This document shows, in pieces, positions 17,632 through 28,600 of a stretch of DNA of 64,000 nt; the first letter of the stretch is position 1; every line of letters starts with the position of its first letter. The position numbers were made by a program, and so were the translations under genes. The DNA comes from Stenotrophomonas rhizophila (GTDB lineage: Bacteria; Pseudomonadota; Gammaproteobacteria; Xanthomonadales; Xanthomonadaceae), in assembly GCF_020857975.1 (NCBI RefSeq), contig NZ_JACWUO010000015.1, positions 21,406-85,405 on the forward strand. The letters are read 5' to 3'. Below the pieces are notes generated by a model. The model was not told the DNA's origin and did not search any database. It was given only the letters and a program-made list of their open reading frames with translations.

Positions 17632-20600
17632 CTACATGTCGCCGCGGGTGTCGTGGAAGGCGGCCAGGAACGCACGCAGCGATGCCGGCTTGATCGGCTT
17701 GGTCAGCAGCCGGTAGCCGCGCTCGCGCGCCATCCGCTTGAGTTCATCGCGGCCGTCGGCGGTCAGCAGCGCGCCCGGGATGGCGCGCCCGGCCTTGTCG
17801 CGCAGGGCCACCAGCGTATCCAGGCCATCCAGGCGGTCGTGCAGGTGGTAATCCACCAGCATCACGTCCGGGCGTTCGTCCACCTTCTGCAATGCCTGGT
17901 CCACGGTGCTGGCGGTGATCACCTCGACCTGCCAGCGCCCCAGCAGCGCGCGCATGCCATCGAGGATCTCCTGGTCGTTGTCCACGCACAGCACGCGCAT
18001 GCCGGCCAGCGAATCGGTGCGCGACACCGGCGGCGGTGTCGGCGGCGAGCTTGCCGGATCGGGCAACAGGGGGGCCTCCACCCGCGGCAGCATGATCGAG
18101 AACATGCTGCCGGTACCGACCCGGCTGCGCGCATTGAGCCGGTGGTCGAGCAGGCGCGAGATGCGCTGGCAGATCGACAGGCCCAGGCCCAGGCCCTGCT
18201 CGCCCCAGTCGAACGGCTGCTGGTAGCGATGGAACTCATCGAAGATCTGCTGCATGTGGTGCGCGGGAATGCCCGGGCCGGTATCCCACACCTGCAGTTC
18301 CACCTGGTCGCCGCGGTGGCGCACCGCCAGCACGATGCGGCCTTGCCGGGTGTAGCGCAGCGCGTTGGCCAGGAAATTCTGCAGTACCCGGCGCAACAGG
18401 CGGCGGTCGCTGCGCACCCAGGCCGGGCGCGCCGACAGGTCCATGCGCAGGCCGCGCCCGGCGGCCACGGGCGAATACTGCGCGGCCAGTTCGCGCATCA
18501 GCAGGCTTACGTCGAAATCGCCGATCACCGGGTGCAGCCCGCCGGCGTCCAGCCGCGATACGTCCAGCAGGCCGTCCAGCAGTTCTTCGGCGGCACGCAG
18601 CGAAGCATCCACGCGTTCGGCCAGGTGCCGCTGTTCTTCGTTGTTGTGGTGGCTGTCGCGCAGCGCCGAGGCGAACAGCCGCGCGGCATTCAGCGGCTGC
18701 AGCACGTCATGGCTGATCGCGGCCAGGAACCGCGTCTTGGACTGCTGTGCGGCCTCGGCCGCATGCGAGCGTTCGGCCACGCGCTGTTCCAGGGTTTCAT
18801 TGGCTTCCAGCAGGGCCTTCTCGGCGTGCTTGTAGTCGGTGATGTCGTTGTAGCTGGTGACATAGCCGCCACCGGGCAGCGCCTGGCCGCGCATCTCGAT
18901 CACCTTGCCGTCGCTGCGGGTGCGCTCGAAGATATGCGGCGAACCGGCGCGCATATAGCCGATGCGGCGGTTGATCTGCACCTCGATCTCGCCCTCGCCC
19001 AGTTCGCCGCGCTCGGCGTTGTAGCGGATCAGGTCGGCCACCGGGCGGCCCACGTAGAGCATGCCATCGGGGTAGCCGAACATCTGCTGGTAGCGGCGGT
19101 TCCAGGCGGTCAGGCGCATGTCCGGATCGACCACGCTGACCCCGGCGCTGATGTTCTCCAGCGTGGTGGAGAGGATTTCGCGGTTGAAGCGCAGTTCCTG
19201 GCCGGCCTCGTCGAGCACCGCCACCACTTCGCCCAGGTCCATGCCCGAGCCGCGCAGCAGGCTGGTCAGCAGCAACCGCGCCGAGGCCGCGCCGATCGAG
19301 GCGGCCAGCAGGCGTTCGGTGAACTGCACCCAGGCGCGGTCGGCCGGGGCCGAGGCCTGCAGCTCGCGCCCCATCGACTGGGCCTGTTCGAGGAACGAAC
19401 GCCGCGCATGGCGGTCGCCGACCACCCGCGAGGCCAGCGCCAACAGGTCTTCGACATGCACATGGCCGGGCCAGGCACCGACCACCGACGGCCGCTGCGC
19501 ATACGGGTCCAGGAACGGCGCGGCGCGCAGCCGCTCGTCCACGCCCGGGCGCCAGCGCACCGACACCAGCACCATCGCGGCCACGTTGACCAGCAATGAC
19601 CAGAACGTACCGTGGGTGAGCGGGTCCCAGCCGCTCATCCCGAACAGGTGCTGCGGCTGCAGCCAGGCGATGCCGAACGGGCCCTGCAGCCATGCCGGGT
19701 CCATCCAGCCGGCATGGGTCAGCGCGGGCAACAACAAGGTATAGGCCCAGGTGGCGAAGCCGAGCAGCATGCCGACCTCCACGCCCTTGCGGCTGGCCCC
19801 GCGCCAGTACAGGCCGCCGATCAGCCCGGGCGCGAACTGCGCCACCGCGGCGAATGCCATCAACCCGTAGGAAGCCAGCGTGCTGTCGTTGCTGCTGCCG
19901 CGGTAGTAGCTGTAGGCCAGCAGCGCCAGCAGCAGGATCGCCGTGCGCCGGATCCACAGCACCCGCGAGGCGACATCGGCCGCTTCCTGGTGGTCGCCGC
20001 TGCGGCGCAGCAGCACCGGCATCACCAGGTCGTTGCTGACCATGGTGGCCAGTGCGATGGAGGCCACGATGACCATGCCGGTGGCCGCCGAGAAGCCGCC
20101 CACGTAGGCCACCAGCGCCAGGAACTTGCGCCCTTCGGCCAGCGGCAGGGCCAGCACCATGCTGTCGTCGGCGACGCTGCCACCGGTGCCGAACAGGGTC
20201 ACCCCGGCGGTGGCGATGGGGATCACCATCGCCGAGATGATCACCAGGTAGGCGCCGAACATCCAGCGCGCGCGGCGCACATCGCGTACGTCGCCGCATT
20301 CCACCACCGCCACGTGGAACTGGCGCGGCAGGCAGATGATGGCCAGGAAACTGAGCAGCGTCTGCGAGATGAAGCCCACCGGCGGCAACCCGGCAAACAG
20401 CGTATGCGCCGATTGCAGCACCCGGTCGGTACGGTCGTTGAGCCACAGGTAGGCGAACAGGCCCAGCGCCACCATCGCGATCAGCTTGATCAGCGACTCC
20501 AGCGCGATCGCCAGCATCATGCCGTGGTGGTGTTCGGTGGCATCCACCTGGCGGGTGCCGAACAGCGTGGCGAACAACGCCATCAGCAGCGCCACGTACA

Positions 20601-21081
20601 ACGCCGGGTCGGTGAAGAAACCGGTGGGGCCGACATTGCCGGTCAGCACCTGCAGGCTCATCGCCACCGCTTTGTACTGCAGCGCCAGGTACGGCACGAT
20701 GCCGATCAGCGCGATCACCGCCACCAGCGCGGCCAACCGGCGCGAGCGGCCGAACCTCGAGGAAATGAAGTCGGCGATGGACACCACGTTCTGGCTGCGT
20801 GCGATCAGCGCCAGGCGTTCGATGATGCGCCAGCCGAACAACCACAGCAGCAGCGGGCCCAGGTAGATCGGCAGGTAGCCGATGCCATGCCGTACCGCGG
20901 TGCCGACCGCCCCGTAGAAGGTCCACGACGAGCAGTACACCGCCAGGGCCAGGCTGTAGACCACCGGGCGCAGCCAGGGCCGGTCGGGGTACATCGGCCG
21001 TCGGTCTCCCCACCATGCCACGCCGAACAACAGCGCGGCATAGGCCACCGATACCAACAGCAGGATCCAGCTGGAGACCAC
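17632..21081 (-). CDS. crbS: transporter-linked hybrid sensor histidine kinase, CrbS-like
   Basis: This 1149-residue inner-membrane protein joins a sodium:solute symporter (SLC5/SSF) domain of about 13 helices (residues 1-500) to a cytoplasmic kinase. A PAS domain lies near 630-750 and a coiled coil follows. The HisKA box FLAAISHDVLQPLNAARLF carries the phospho-acceptor His791. The ATPase has its N box near 903 and the G boxes DTGPGIP and GLGLGLSI. A C-terminal receiver (from about 1028) has Asp1077. The layout and length match CrbS, which with CrbR controls acs in Vibrio and Pseudomonas. It lies close to acs and crbR but is transcribed toward them from the other strand. The ligand is not shown by the sequence. 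Confidence 0.9.
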   Translation of the reverse strand: MVSSWILLLVSVAYAALLFGVAWWGDRRPMYPDRPWLRPVVYSLALAVYCSSWTFYGAVGTAVRHGIGYLPIYLGPLLLWLFGWRIIERLALIARSQNVVSIADFISSRFGRSRRLAALVAVIALIGIVPYLALQYKAVAMSLQVLTGNVGPTGFFTDPALYVALLMALFATLFGTRQVDATEHHHGMMLAIALESLIKLIAMVALGLFAYLWLNDRTDRVLQSAHTLFAGLPPVGFISQTLLSFLAIICLPRQFHVAVVECGDVRDVRRARWMFGAYLVIISAMVIPIATAGVTLFGTGGSVADDSMVLALPLAEGRKFLALVAYVGGFSAATGMVIVASIALATMVSNDLVMPVLLRRSGDHQEAADVASRVLWIRRTAILLLALLAYSYYRGSSNDSTLASYGLMAFAAVAQFAPGLIGGLYWRGASRKGVEVGMLLGFATWAYTLLLPALTHAGWMDPAWLQGPFGIAWLQPQHLFGMSGWDPLTHGTFWSLLVNVAAMVLVSVRWRPGVDERLRAAPFLDPYAQRPSVVGAWPGHVHVEDLLALASRVVGDRHARRSFLEQAQSMGRELQASAPADRAWVQFTERLLAASIGAASARLLLTSLLRGSGMDLGEVVAVLDEAGQELRFNREILSTTLENISAGVSVVDPDMRLTAWNRRYQQMFGYPDGMLYVGRPVADLIRYNAERGELGEGEIEVQINRRIGYMRAGSPHIFERTRSDGKVIEMRGQALPGGGYVTSYNDITDYKHAEKALLEANETLEQRVAERSHAAEAAQQSKTRFLAAISHDVLQPLNAARLFASALRDSHHNNEEQRHLAERVDASLRAAEELLDGLLDVSRLDAGGLHPVIGDFDVSLLMRELAAQYSPVAAGRGLRMDLSARPAWVRSDRRLLRRVLQNFLANALRYTRQGRIVLAVRHRGDQVELQVWDTGPGIPAHHMQQIFDEFHRYQQPFDWGEQGLGLGLSICQRISRLLDHRLNARSRVGTGSMFSIMLPRVEAPLLPDPASSPPTPPPVSRTDSLAGMRVLCVDNDQEILDGMRALLGRWQVEVITASTVDQALQKVDERPDVMLVDYHLHDRLDGLDTLVALRDKAGRAIPGALLTADGRDELKRMARERGYRLLTKPIKPASLRAFLAAFHDTRGDM

Positions 21082-21161
21082 GTGGCGTGTTTCCCTGAAA
21101 GCAGCAGGCAGGGTAGGTCACCACCGTTGCCGGTGACAATGGCCGGTGTGGCCGCTGCCGC

Positions 21162-22514
21162 CTACTCCAGCGCCAGGGCCGGCAAACGGATCTCGACACA
21201 GGTGCCGTGGCCGCTGCGACTCTCCACCTGGATCCGGCCACTGGCCGCGGCCACCAGGCTGGCGCTTACCGCCAGGCCCAGGCCGGTGCCCTGCCCGACC
21301 GGCTTGGTGGTGAAGAACGGCTCCAGGCAGCGCGCGCGCACTTCCTCGCTCATGCCCTGCCCGGTGTCGCGGGCGCGGATGGCCAGCTCGCCCCCCTCCG
21401 CCACCAGCGCCAGTTCCAGGTCGAAACTGCCGCCGTCGGGCATGGCCTGGCTGGCGTTGACGGCCAGGCTGAGCAGGATCAACTCCAGCTGTGCCGGGTC
21501 GAAATGGATGCGGCAACGCACCTGGCCGGTATCGACCCGGCACGCGATGCCCAGATCGAACACCTGGCGCAGCATCGGCGCCATCGCCTCGATGGCATCG
21601 GCGGCATCCAGCAGTTGCGGCCGGCCGGCCTCCAGCCGGCTGAAATCCAGCAGGCGGCGGCTGACCGCGCTGGCGCGGCGGGCCGCCGAGTCCACTCCCT
21701 GCAGCGCTTCGGCCACGGCAGGCAGATCCTGGCTGCGGCGGGCCTTGGCCACATAGCCGTGGATCAGCCCCAGCAGGTGGTTGAAATCGTGCGCGATGCC
21801 GCTGGCCAGGCGGCCCACGTTCTCCATCTTCATCGCGTGCACCAACTGGTCGCGCGAACGTTCCTTCTCCTGCATCTCCAGTTGCAGCTGGTCGCGCTTG
21901 CGCGCCAGGTCGGCGCCATGCTGCTCGGCCAGCTGCAGGCTTTCACGCAGTGCGGTGACGCTGTGGTGCAGCAGCCAGGCCACCAGCGCGCTGCCGAACA
22001 CGCACGCACCCAGCTGGACCACCACCTGCGGCACCCGCTCGCTGCGGAACAGGTTGCCGGCCAGGTCGACCCAGGCCCCGGCCACCATCACAGCGCACAG
22101 CCACAGCGTTGCCCAACGCAACGGCCGCGCGCCCAGCAGCGCGGCCACCAGCAGGATCGGCACCACCTGCAGCAACTGTTGCCGCACCTGTGCGGCCAGG
22201 CCCCAGTAGCCATAGGCCACCGACAGCAGCAGCAACTGCCCGAGCACGAAGGCACCGGCCGCCGCCACGCCCTGGCCCCGCCGCTGCACGACCAGGCAGC
22301 CAACGCACAGCAGCAGCTGCAATCCGGCCAGCACCGGCACCATGCTGTCCACGCCCACGCTTGGCCCCTGCAACAGCCAGAAGGCCATCAGTGGATGGAA
22401 GCCGGCCAGCAGCAGCCACAGGCCGCACAGCATGGCATCGGTGCGCGCGCCCAGGCCGCGCGGCAGCATGGCCCGATCCGGCAGGGAGACAGCGGGGGTA
22501 ACGGGTTCAGGCAT
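21162..22514 (-). CDS. membrane sensor histidine kinase without receiver
   Basis: This 450-residue kinase has about five or six N-terminal membrane helices (residues 20-185), little periplasmic sequence and a short coiled coil. Its phospho-acceptor box is GRLASGIAHDFNHLLGLI (near residue 250), the HDFNH type seen in NtrB-like and many hybrid kinases. The ATPase domain has the N-box NASQAMPDGG, DTGQGM and the G2 box GTGLGLAV. No receiver domain or dedicated regulator is next to it. It lies 80 bp upstream of the CrbS-like gene on the same strand, so co-transcription is likely. It could feed the same regulator or modulate CrbS. The start at 22514 is chosen over 22547; both are possible. Confidence 0.85.
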   Translation of the reverse strand: MPEPVTPAVSLPDRAMLPRGLGARTDAMLCGLWLLLAGFHPLMAFWLLQGPSVGVDSMVPVLAGLQLLLCVGCLVVQRRGQGVAAAGAFVLGQLLLLSVAYGYWGLAAQVRQQLLQVVPILLVAALLGARPLRWATLWLCAVMVAGAWVDLAGNLFRSERVPQVVVQLGACVFGSALVAWLLHHSVTALRESLQLAEQHGADLARKRDQLQLEMQEKERSRDQLVHAMKMENVGRLASGIAHDFNHLLGLIHGYVAKARRSQDLPAVAEALQGVDSAARRASAVSRRLLDFSRLEAGRPQLLDAADAIEAMAPMLRQVFDLGIACRVDTGQVRCRIHFDPAQLELILLSLAVNASQAMPDGGSFDLELALVAEGGELAIRARDTGQGMSEEVRARCLEPFFTTKPVGQGTGLGLAVSASLVAAASGRIQVESRSGHGTCVEIRLPALALE

Positions 22515-22659
22515 GCGCGGCCACTCCAGACGGGTCGAATACGTCAAGTTGTGTCGATAACGGCGTTATATTAGCCGTCCACGATCCGGCTGCCGCCGGC
22601 TGCAGCGCCACTGCAGCCGCCCTGGGCCAGGCCTGATCGCCGCCAGGACGCCGTTGACC

Positions 22660-24594
22660 ATGCCCAGCTTGCCGCTCGCCCGTCGCAGTCTGTCTGCGCT
22701 GCTATGCCTTGCCGCCTGTCTCGCCCTGCCGGCACGGGCGCAACCCGTCGACAATGCGCCGCTGATGGACCAGGTGCAGCAGTGCCACGCACTGTTGACC
22801 AGCACGCCGCAGACTTCGCTGCAGATCGCCCGCGCCCTGCTGGCCCGCCCGGCGTTGCCGACGCCGGTGGAGATCGGCGCGACCGGCTGCCTGGGCATCG
22901 CGCTGCGCGCGCAGGGCCAGCTGCAACAGACCACCGCCCTGCCGGCACGGCTGCTGGCCGCCGCCGAGCGCGCCGATGCCAGCAGCGAAGACCGGCTGCG
23001 GGCCAAATCGATGGCCGCGCACCTGCTGTTGTGGCAGGGAGAACACGCGCGGGCGCTGGCGCTGACCAGCGACGCCCTCGACGAAGCGGTGCGCGCCCGC
23101 GATGTGCATGCCCAGATCAGTGCATTGATGCAGATCGCGATGATCCGTGGCGATGCCATGGGCGACGCGCAGGGCGCATTGACCTACCTGCAGAAAGCCG
23201 CCGCGCTCAGCCAGCACCTGCGCCGCCCGCCCAACCCGGGCGACCTGCTGATCCACTACAACGTGGGCTACGCGCTGCTGCAGATGCAGCGCCATGAGGA
23301 AGCCCTGAGCGCGTTCGCGCGCGCCGAGGCGATCGGTGCGCGGCTCAACGGCCAGGACGTGCTGCTGTACCGGATCGCCAGCCACCGTGCCGAGATCCAG
23401 CGCGCGCAGGGCCAGTATGCCGCCGCCGATGCAGGGCTGCGGCGGGCCCTGGCCTGGCAGGAGAAACAGGACCAGCAGGGCCGGATCGTCACCCTGCAGC
23501 GGCTGGCCCGGCTGGCATTGGACCGCAACCAGGACATGCAGGCGCTGGCACTGGCCGAACAGGCCCAGGCACTGGCCGAGGCTGGCCGGTTCAGCGATGA
23601 GGTCCGCCACGGGCTGGACCTGCTCGGCGATGCGCACACCGTGCTTGGCCACCGCCAACAGGCCCTGCGGGCGGCGCGCCAGGCGCGCGAGATGGACCAG
23701 GCGCGCAGCAAGGGCGACACCCTCAACCAGCTGGCCAAACTGCAGGCCACCGCCGAACGCAGCATCGATCCGGCCCAGGTCAACGCCGAGCAGGACCTGG
23801 GCCGCGTGCGGGTGCTGCGCAACAGCGCCGTGGTGGCATTGCTGGCGGTGCTGGTGATCGCCACCACGCTGGTGCTGCGGCTGCGCCGCCAGCGCCATGA
23901 GCTGTCGGCGCTGAACCGCACCGATGCGCTGACCGGCCTGCCCAACCGCAGCGAGGCCGAGCATCGGCTGGCCGACGCCGCCGAACATGCCGGCCCGAAG
24001 CGCAGCGCGCTGGTCCTGCTGGAAATCGATGATTTCAAGGCCTTCAACGAACGCCACGGCCAGGCCGCCGGCGATGGCCTGCTGCGCGCGGTAGCGCGCT
24101 GCCTGGTGCAGGCGGTGGACCGCCGCGACCTGGTCGCCCGCTGGGGCGGTGCCAGCTTCCTGGTCGCCCGCCACGACACCACTGCCGCTGCCGCGCAGGC
24201 GCTGGCCAATCACCTGCGCATCAGTATTGAGCGGCTGCTGGTGGAAGCCCAGCCCGGCCAGGCCATCACCCTCAGCGCCAGCCTGGGCGTGGCCCCGTTG
24301 CCGTTGTTCGCCGGCCGTGCGGCGCAGCTGGACGACAGCCTGCGCGCGGCCGACCGCGCCCTGCAGAGCGCACGCCGCAGCGGCCACAACGCCTGGGCCA
24401 GTCTCTGGGGCGAAACCGCCGGCGCCGACGTGGATCTGTACAGCCTGCTGCACGACCCGGAACAGGCGATGGCGCTGGGTTGGGTGACCCTGGCCGGCAG
24501 CCGGCCGATGCCCTGGGCACCACCGCGCGCCGAGCCGCAGCGGCAGGCCCCGGCCGGGACGGCGGCCGGCACCGTCAACAAACACCGGTACTAG
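22660..24594 (+). CDS. exported TPR protein with degenerate GGDEF domain
   Basis: The 644-residue protein has a signal peptide (ending PARA-QPV near residue 27) and a periplasmic TPR-like helical repeat region (about 50-380). One membrane helix (about 388-407) leads to a cytoplasmic GGDEF domain (about 418-575). The domain keeps the TDALTGLPNR entry and LEIDDFKAFNE segment, but the signature reads GGASF at 496-500 instead of GGDEF, removing the residues needed for diguanylate cyclase chemistry. It is probably a c-di-GMP-related or GTP-binding sensor rather than an active cyclase. The I-site RxxD is not evident. ATG at 22660 was chosen over TTG at 22654. It is divergent from the kinase gene. 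Confidence 0.87.
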   Translation: MPSLPLARRSLSALLCLAACLALPARAQPVDNAPLMDQVQQCHALLTSTPQTSLQIARALLARPALPTPVEIGATGCLGIALRAQGQLQQTTALPARLLAAAERADASSEDRLRAKSMAAHLLLWQGEHARALALTSDALDEAVRARDVHAQISALMQIAMIRGDAMGDAQGALTYLQKAAALSQHLRRPPNPGDLLIHYNVGYALLQMQRHEEALSAFARAEAIGARLNGQDVLLYRIASHRAEIQRAQGQYAAADAGLRRALAWQEKQDQQGRIVTLQRLARLALDRNQDMQALALAEQAQALAEAGRFSDEVRHGLDLLGDAHTVLGHRQQALRAARQAREMDQARSKGDTLNQLAKLQATAERSIDPAQVNAEQDLGRVRVLRNSAVVALLAVLVIATTLVLRLRRQRHELSALNRTDALTGLPNRSEAEHRLADAAEHAGPKRSALVLLEIDDFKAFNERHGQAAGDGLLRAVARCLVQAVDRRDLVARWGGASFLVARHDTTAAAAQALANHLRISIERLLVEAQPGQAITLSASLGVAPLPLFAGRAAQLDDSLRAADRALQSARRSGHNAWASLWGETAGADVDLYSLLHDPEQAMALGWVTLAGSRPMPWAPPRAEPQRQAPAGTAAGTVNKHRY

Positions 24595-24604
24595 GCGGCA
24601 CCGC

Positions 24605-25609
24605 TCAGCGCGCCACCTCGAAGCGCACTTCCACCCGGCGATTGGGCAACAGGCATTCCAGCAGCGCCGCACGCGGCCGCACGCCGTCGCACTGCTGCAC
24701 CTGCTGGGTATCGCCACGGTACTCGTAGCGGATCAGTGCCGGGTCGATGCCGCGCCCGACCAGCAGTTCACGCACGGTGCGCGCGCGCCGCTCGGACAAT
24801 GCCTGGTTGGCATCGAAGCCACGCCCCTGCATGCGGTCGGCATGCCCGACCAGGGCAATGCCCTGCAGCGGCAACGACTCGGCGGCGATGCTGGCCAGCG
24901 CGCGGTCGACGCTTTCCAGCGAATAGGTGCGGATGTCGCGGTAGCCGTCGCGGTCGAACTCGAACAGCACGTTGGCCACCAGCGTGGCCGCCGCGACCGG
25001 CGCGGCTGCGCCGACATCGCACTGGCGTGCGGCGGCTTCGGCGTCGTTGACCAGCTCTTCGGCGATCTGGATGTAGGGCTTGGAATGCCGCCACTGCTGC
25101 TGGTTGAACTCGTTGCCGGCATGCACCAGTTCGACCTCGCCACAGGCCACCTGCTGCTGCGCGCAGCTGAACCCGGGGGCCTGGTGCAGCACGCGCAGGC
25201 GCTGCCACAGGTCATCGCGCAGGTACTTGGCGTTGTTCACCAGCGGGGTGTCGGTGGGCAGCGGCTGGACGCCCTGCTCCATGCCCACGATCAGCTTCTC
25301 CGATTCGCCCAGTGCCTGCTGCGGGAAGTCGCTGCGGTCGTTGCGGCTGTATTCGTGGAAGGACACATCCAGCCAGCATTGCGCCTTGGCCAAGTGGTAG
25401 TCGCGGATCGGGCGGCCGCCATCGTTGAGCGCCTGGATGCGGCCCTGGGTGGCCTCGTAGGCGCCCAGGTCGGCATGGATGGCCTGGTCGCTGATGCGCT
25501 GCTGCGGCGGATGCAGCAGGGTCTGCTGGGCCGAGGCGGTGCTGGCGAGCAGCAGCGCGGCGGCCAGCAGCGAGGGAGCGAGGCGGGAGATCGGGTGGAA
25601 AGTGGTCAT
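24605..25609 (-). CDS. OmpA-family peptidoglycan-binding protein
   Basis: This exported protein of 334 residues has a signal peptide (ending ASTASA-QQ near residue 27) and a central, Cys-containing region with no known domain (about 30-205). A C-terminal OmpA-like domain (about 210-334) starts at NVLFEFDRDGYRDI and includes the NQALSERRARTVRELL helix that binds diaminopimelate. The domain carries an insertion with two cysteines (QQCDG and ECLLPNRR), likely forming a disulfide. It follows the barrel gene by 10 bp on the same strand and is the third gene of the operon. It probably anchors the outer-membrane assembly to peptidoglycan, which is inference. Confidence 0.88.
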   Translation of the reverse strand: MTTFHPISRLAPSLLAAALLLASTASAQQTLLHPPQQRISDQAIHADLGAYEATQGRIQALNDGGRPIRDYHLAKAQCWLDVSFHEYSRNDRSDFPQQALGESEKLIVGMEQGVQPLPTDTPLVNNAKYLRDDLWQRLRVLHQAPGFSCAQQQVACGEVELVHAGNEFNQQQWRHSKPYIQIAEELVNDAEAAARQCDVGAAAPVAAATLVANVLFEFDRDGYRDIRTYSLESVDRALASIAAESLPLQGIALVGHADRMQGRGFDANQALSERRARTVRELLVGRGIDPALIRYEYRGDTQQVQQCDGVRPRAALLECLLPNRRVEVRFEVAR

Positions 25610-25619
25610 CGGGGCATCC

Positions 25620-28600
25620 TCAGCGTGCCGGGTCGCGGTAGCGGACGGGGTCCGGCCGGAAAAGGTCTTCGTCGAACTTGAAGCGCAGGCGCAGGAACAC
25701 GCCCTGCTGGGTGTATTCATAGCCATTGAGGTCGCGGTCGCCGCTGAAGCCGGTCCAGTTGTAGCCGGCCGACAACCACAGGTTCTGGCGCAGCAACCGG
25801 CCTACTTCCACGCCCCAGGCGTACTGGTTGGCCTTGGACTGGCCGCGGAAGGTGGAGCCGAGCACGCCGATGTCCCAGTTTTCGGTGATGTCATACACCA
25901 CCCGGCCGGACAGCAGCACGGCGTGGAAGCGGCTGTTGACCCGCGACCCGTCGCCGTAGGCGAACTGGTCCTGCTGCCACTTGCCGGCGATGCGCCCGGT
26001 CAGCCACCACGGCCGCGATGGATGCCAGTCGGCGTGGGTGGACACGATATGCGCACGCGTGCGCACGTCCTGGCTGCTGCCATCCACGGGCCGGCCGTCG
26101 GACAGGGTCAGCCCGCTTTCGTCGCGTTCCAGCTTGTACTCATAGCGGGCCAGCGCGTTGACCCGGTTGCGGTCGGTTTCGCGGTAGGCCACGCCCAGCT
26201 GGAAGCGGTCCTGCAGCACGTCCCCGCGCGCGTCGTAGCGGGTGCTGAGCAGGTAGTTGCGGGCCAGCAGGGTCCAGTCGCGGCTGAGCTTGCGGGCCAG
26301 CATGGCCTGCACCAGGGTGGTGTTGAACGCCTCGTTGCTGTCGGTATCGGGCACGTCGTCCGAGATCCGGTGTTCGACCCGGACCGCGCCGCGCCACAGC
26401 GGGTTGGCGCTGTAGTCCAGCGCCAGCGCCAGGCCGGTGCTGTCGCCGGCGCTGCCGTCGATCACCTTGACGTGCTCGGCCGAACTGCCCAGGCGCAGGC
26501 CTTCGGCGATGTCCCAGGTATTGCGGATGCCCGAGGCGGCCTGCACGTCGCGGCCGCTGATCGAATCGCGCAGCCGGTACTCGCTGAAGGTCTGGGTATC
26601 GCGCAGGTAGGTGCTGTCGACACCGAATACCAGCGCATCGGCTTCGCGGTCGGTGGTGGTGATGCCGTAGGCACTGGTCAGGCCGGTCTGCTTTTCGTAA
26701 CGCCCATACACCCGGCTGCGCTCGAACACCTGGTAGTCCAGCCCGGCAGCCAGGCGCTTGCGGTCTTCGCCGCTGACGCTGCGCTCCACTTCGGCACCGG
26801 CGCTGAGCCGGTCGCTGAGGCGGTAACCCAGGCCGATGCGGGCGCTGTCCGATTCCAGTTCGGTGCCCACCGGCAGGTCGCTGGTGAGCGGGCTGCCACT
26901 GCTGCTGCCGTTGATCACCATCAGCCCGGTCAGCGGGTCCAGCGCCTGCTGGCCGTAGCCCAGCGCGCCGCCGCCGCTGCCACTGGCGAAGCCGCCGGTC
27001 AGCCCGCCGGCGTTGCCGAACGGTGCGCCCGACGACCACGGCGAGGTTACCCCGATGGTTTCGCGGATGCTGCGCACGCCCAGGTCCACGGTCAACCGCT
27101 CGCTGGCGTTGACCCGTACACCGGCGCCGCCGGCATCGCGCTTGCCGCCATCGGGATTGCGGTCTTCGCTGCGCAGGCCTTCGACATACAGCTCCAGGCG
27201 CGGGCCAACCCGCCAGCCCAGCCGCGCGTTGTACTCGCCACGGCCGCCATACAGCGGCGCGGCCGGGTTGTTGAAGGCCGGGTCGGTGCGCGCGGCGAAC
27301 AGGCGCGCGTCGAGCCTGGCGCCGTCGTGGGCGAATTCCAGCCGCCAGGCGTCGCCTTCCACCTCGCCACTGACATCCTTCAGGCCCTGCGAGGTGACCT
27401 GGTTGATGGTGTTGGTGTTGACCTCGCTGCGGGTCCGGGCGAACTCGGCCACCAGCAGCGTGTTGTCGCCGAAGCGATAGCTGGCATTGGCGCTGCCCAT
27501 CTTGAATTCGGCATAGGGGTTGCGGTCTTCGACCGCGGCCGCACCGACTTCAAACCGATCGGTCAGCTTGACCTGCGCATCGGCACCGACCACCCAGAAC
27601 TTTTCGGTGTCCTGGTCCAGTTCATAGGTGATGCGCAGCGAGACCGTGTTGAGGTCGCTGTCGAAAGCCGGCAGGAACTGGTTGAGCAGGATGCGCCCGG
27701 AGAACGGCTCGAAGCTGTAGTCGACCAGCCGCGCCAGTGAGCGCACCGAGACGATCCGGGTCGGCTGGTTGCGGTCGCGCACCACCACCTCGACCCGCTC
27801 GCTGCCTTCCAGCACCGCGTTGTTGCGCAGCGCGTACGGGCCGCTGCCCTGGCTGCGGAACTCCTCGATCACCTGGCGCAGCGAATCCTGGATGGCGAAC
27901 ACATTGCTGCGTACCCGCTCGCTCTCGAAATGCCAGCCCAGCCCGGTGGCGGTGCGGTTGTAGCTGCCCAGGCTGCGCTGCGGCAGGGCGCCACTGCCAC
28001 CGATGCCGGTGGCGGTGGCCAGGCCGTCGCCGGTCTGGAAATCGCCATACAGCAGGTAGCTGCGCTGGTTGTCGATGCGCACGTACAGGCGCTCGGCCGA
28101 GCGCGCATCGAAGCCGCGCAGCGACGAATCGCCGTAGACCGGATAGAACTCCTCCGGCTGGATGTCGCGCAGCAGCCGGCCGCGGGTGTCCTTGTCCGAA
28201 TCGTAGGCAGCGGTCAGCAGGTACTCGCCCTTGATCCGGCCCTTGACGAAGAACGCGGTGCGCGCGGCGGCGTTGGCCTTGCCGCTGTTGAACTGGCGTT
28301 CCCAGCGGCGGATGTCGCGGTCGAAGGCGTCGTTGCGTTCCACCGGCGAGATCAGCCCGCCATTGTTACGACGGCCGAAGTTCACTACCCCTTCGATCAG
28401 ACCGGTGGCCAGCAGTTCGCGCATCTCCGGCAGGAAGGCGATGCTGCCCTGCGCGGTTTCAGCACCGGCGGTGACCCGCAGCAACACGTCCTGCGGGTCG
28501 TGCGGGGCGAGCAGGTCGAATTCGGCCACGCCGTCGACCACCTGCAGCTGCACGCCGGGGATGAGCTTGTCGGCATCCAGCGCGCCGGGACCCAGTTCGT

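Noticed and set aside
22660..24594. Active diguanylate cyclase
   Set aside because: The domain has GGASF at the active site, so an active-cyclase label is not justified.
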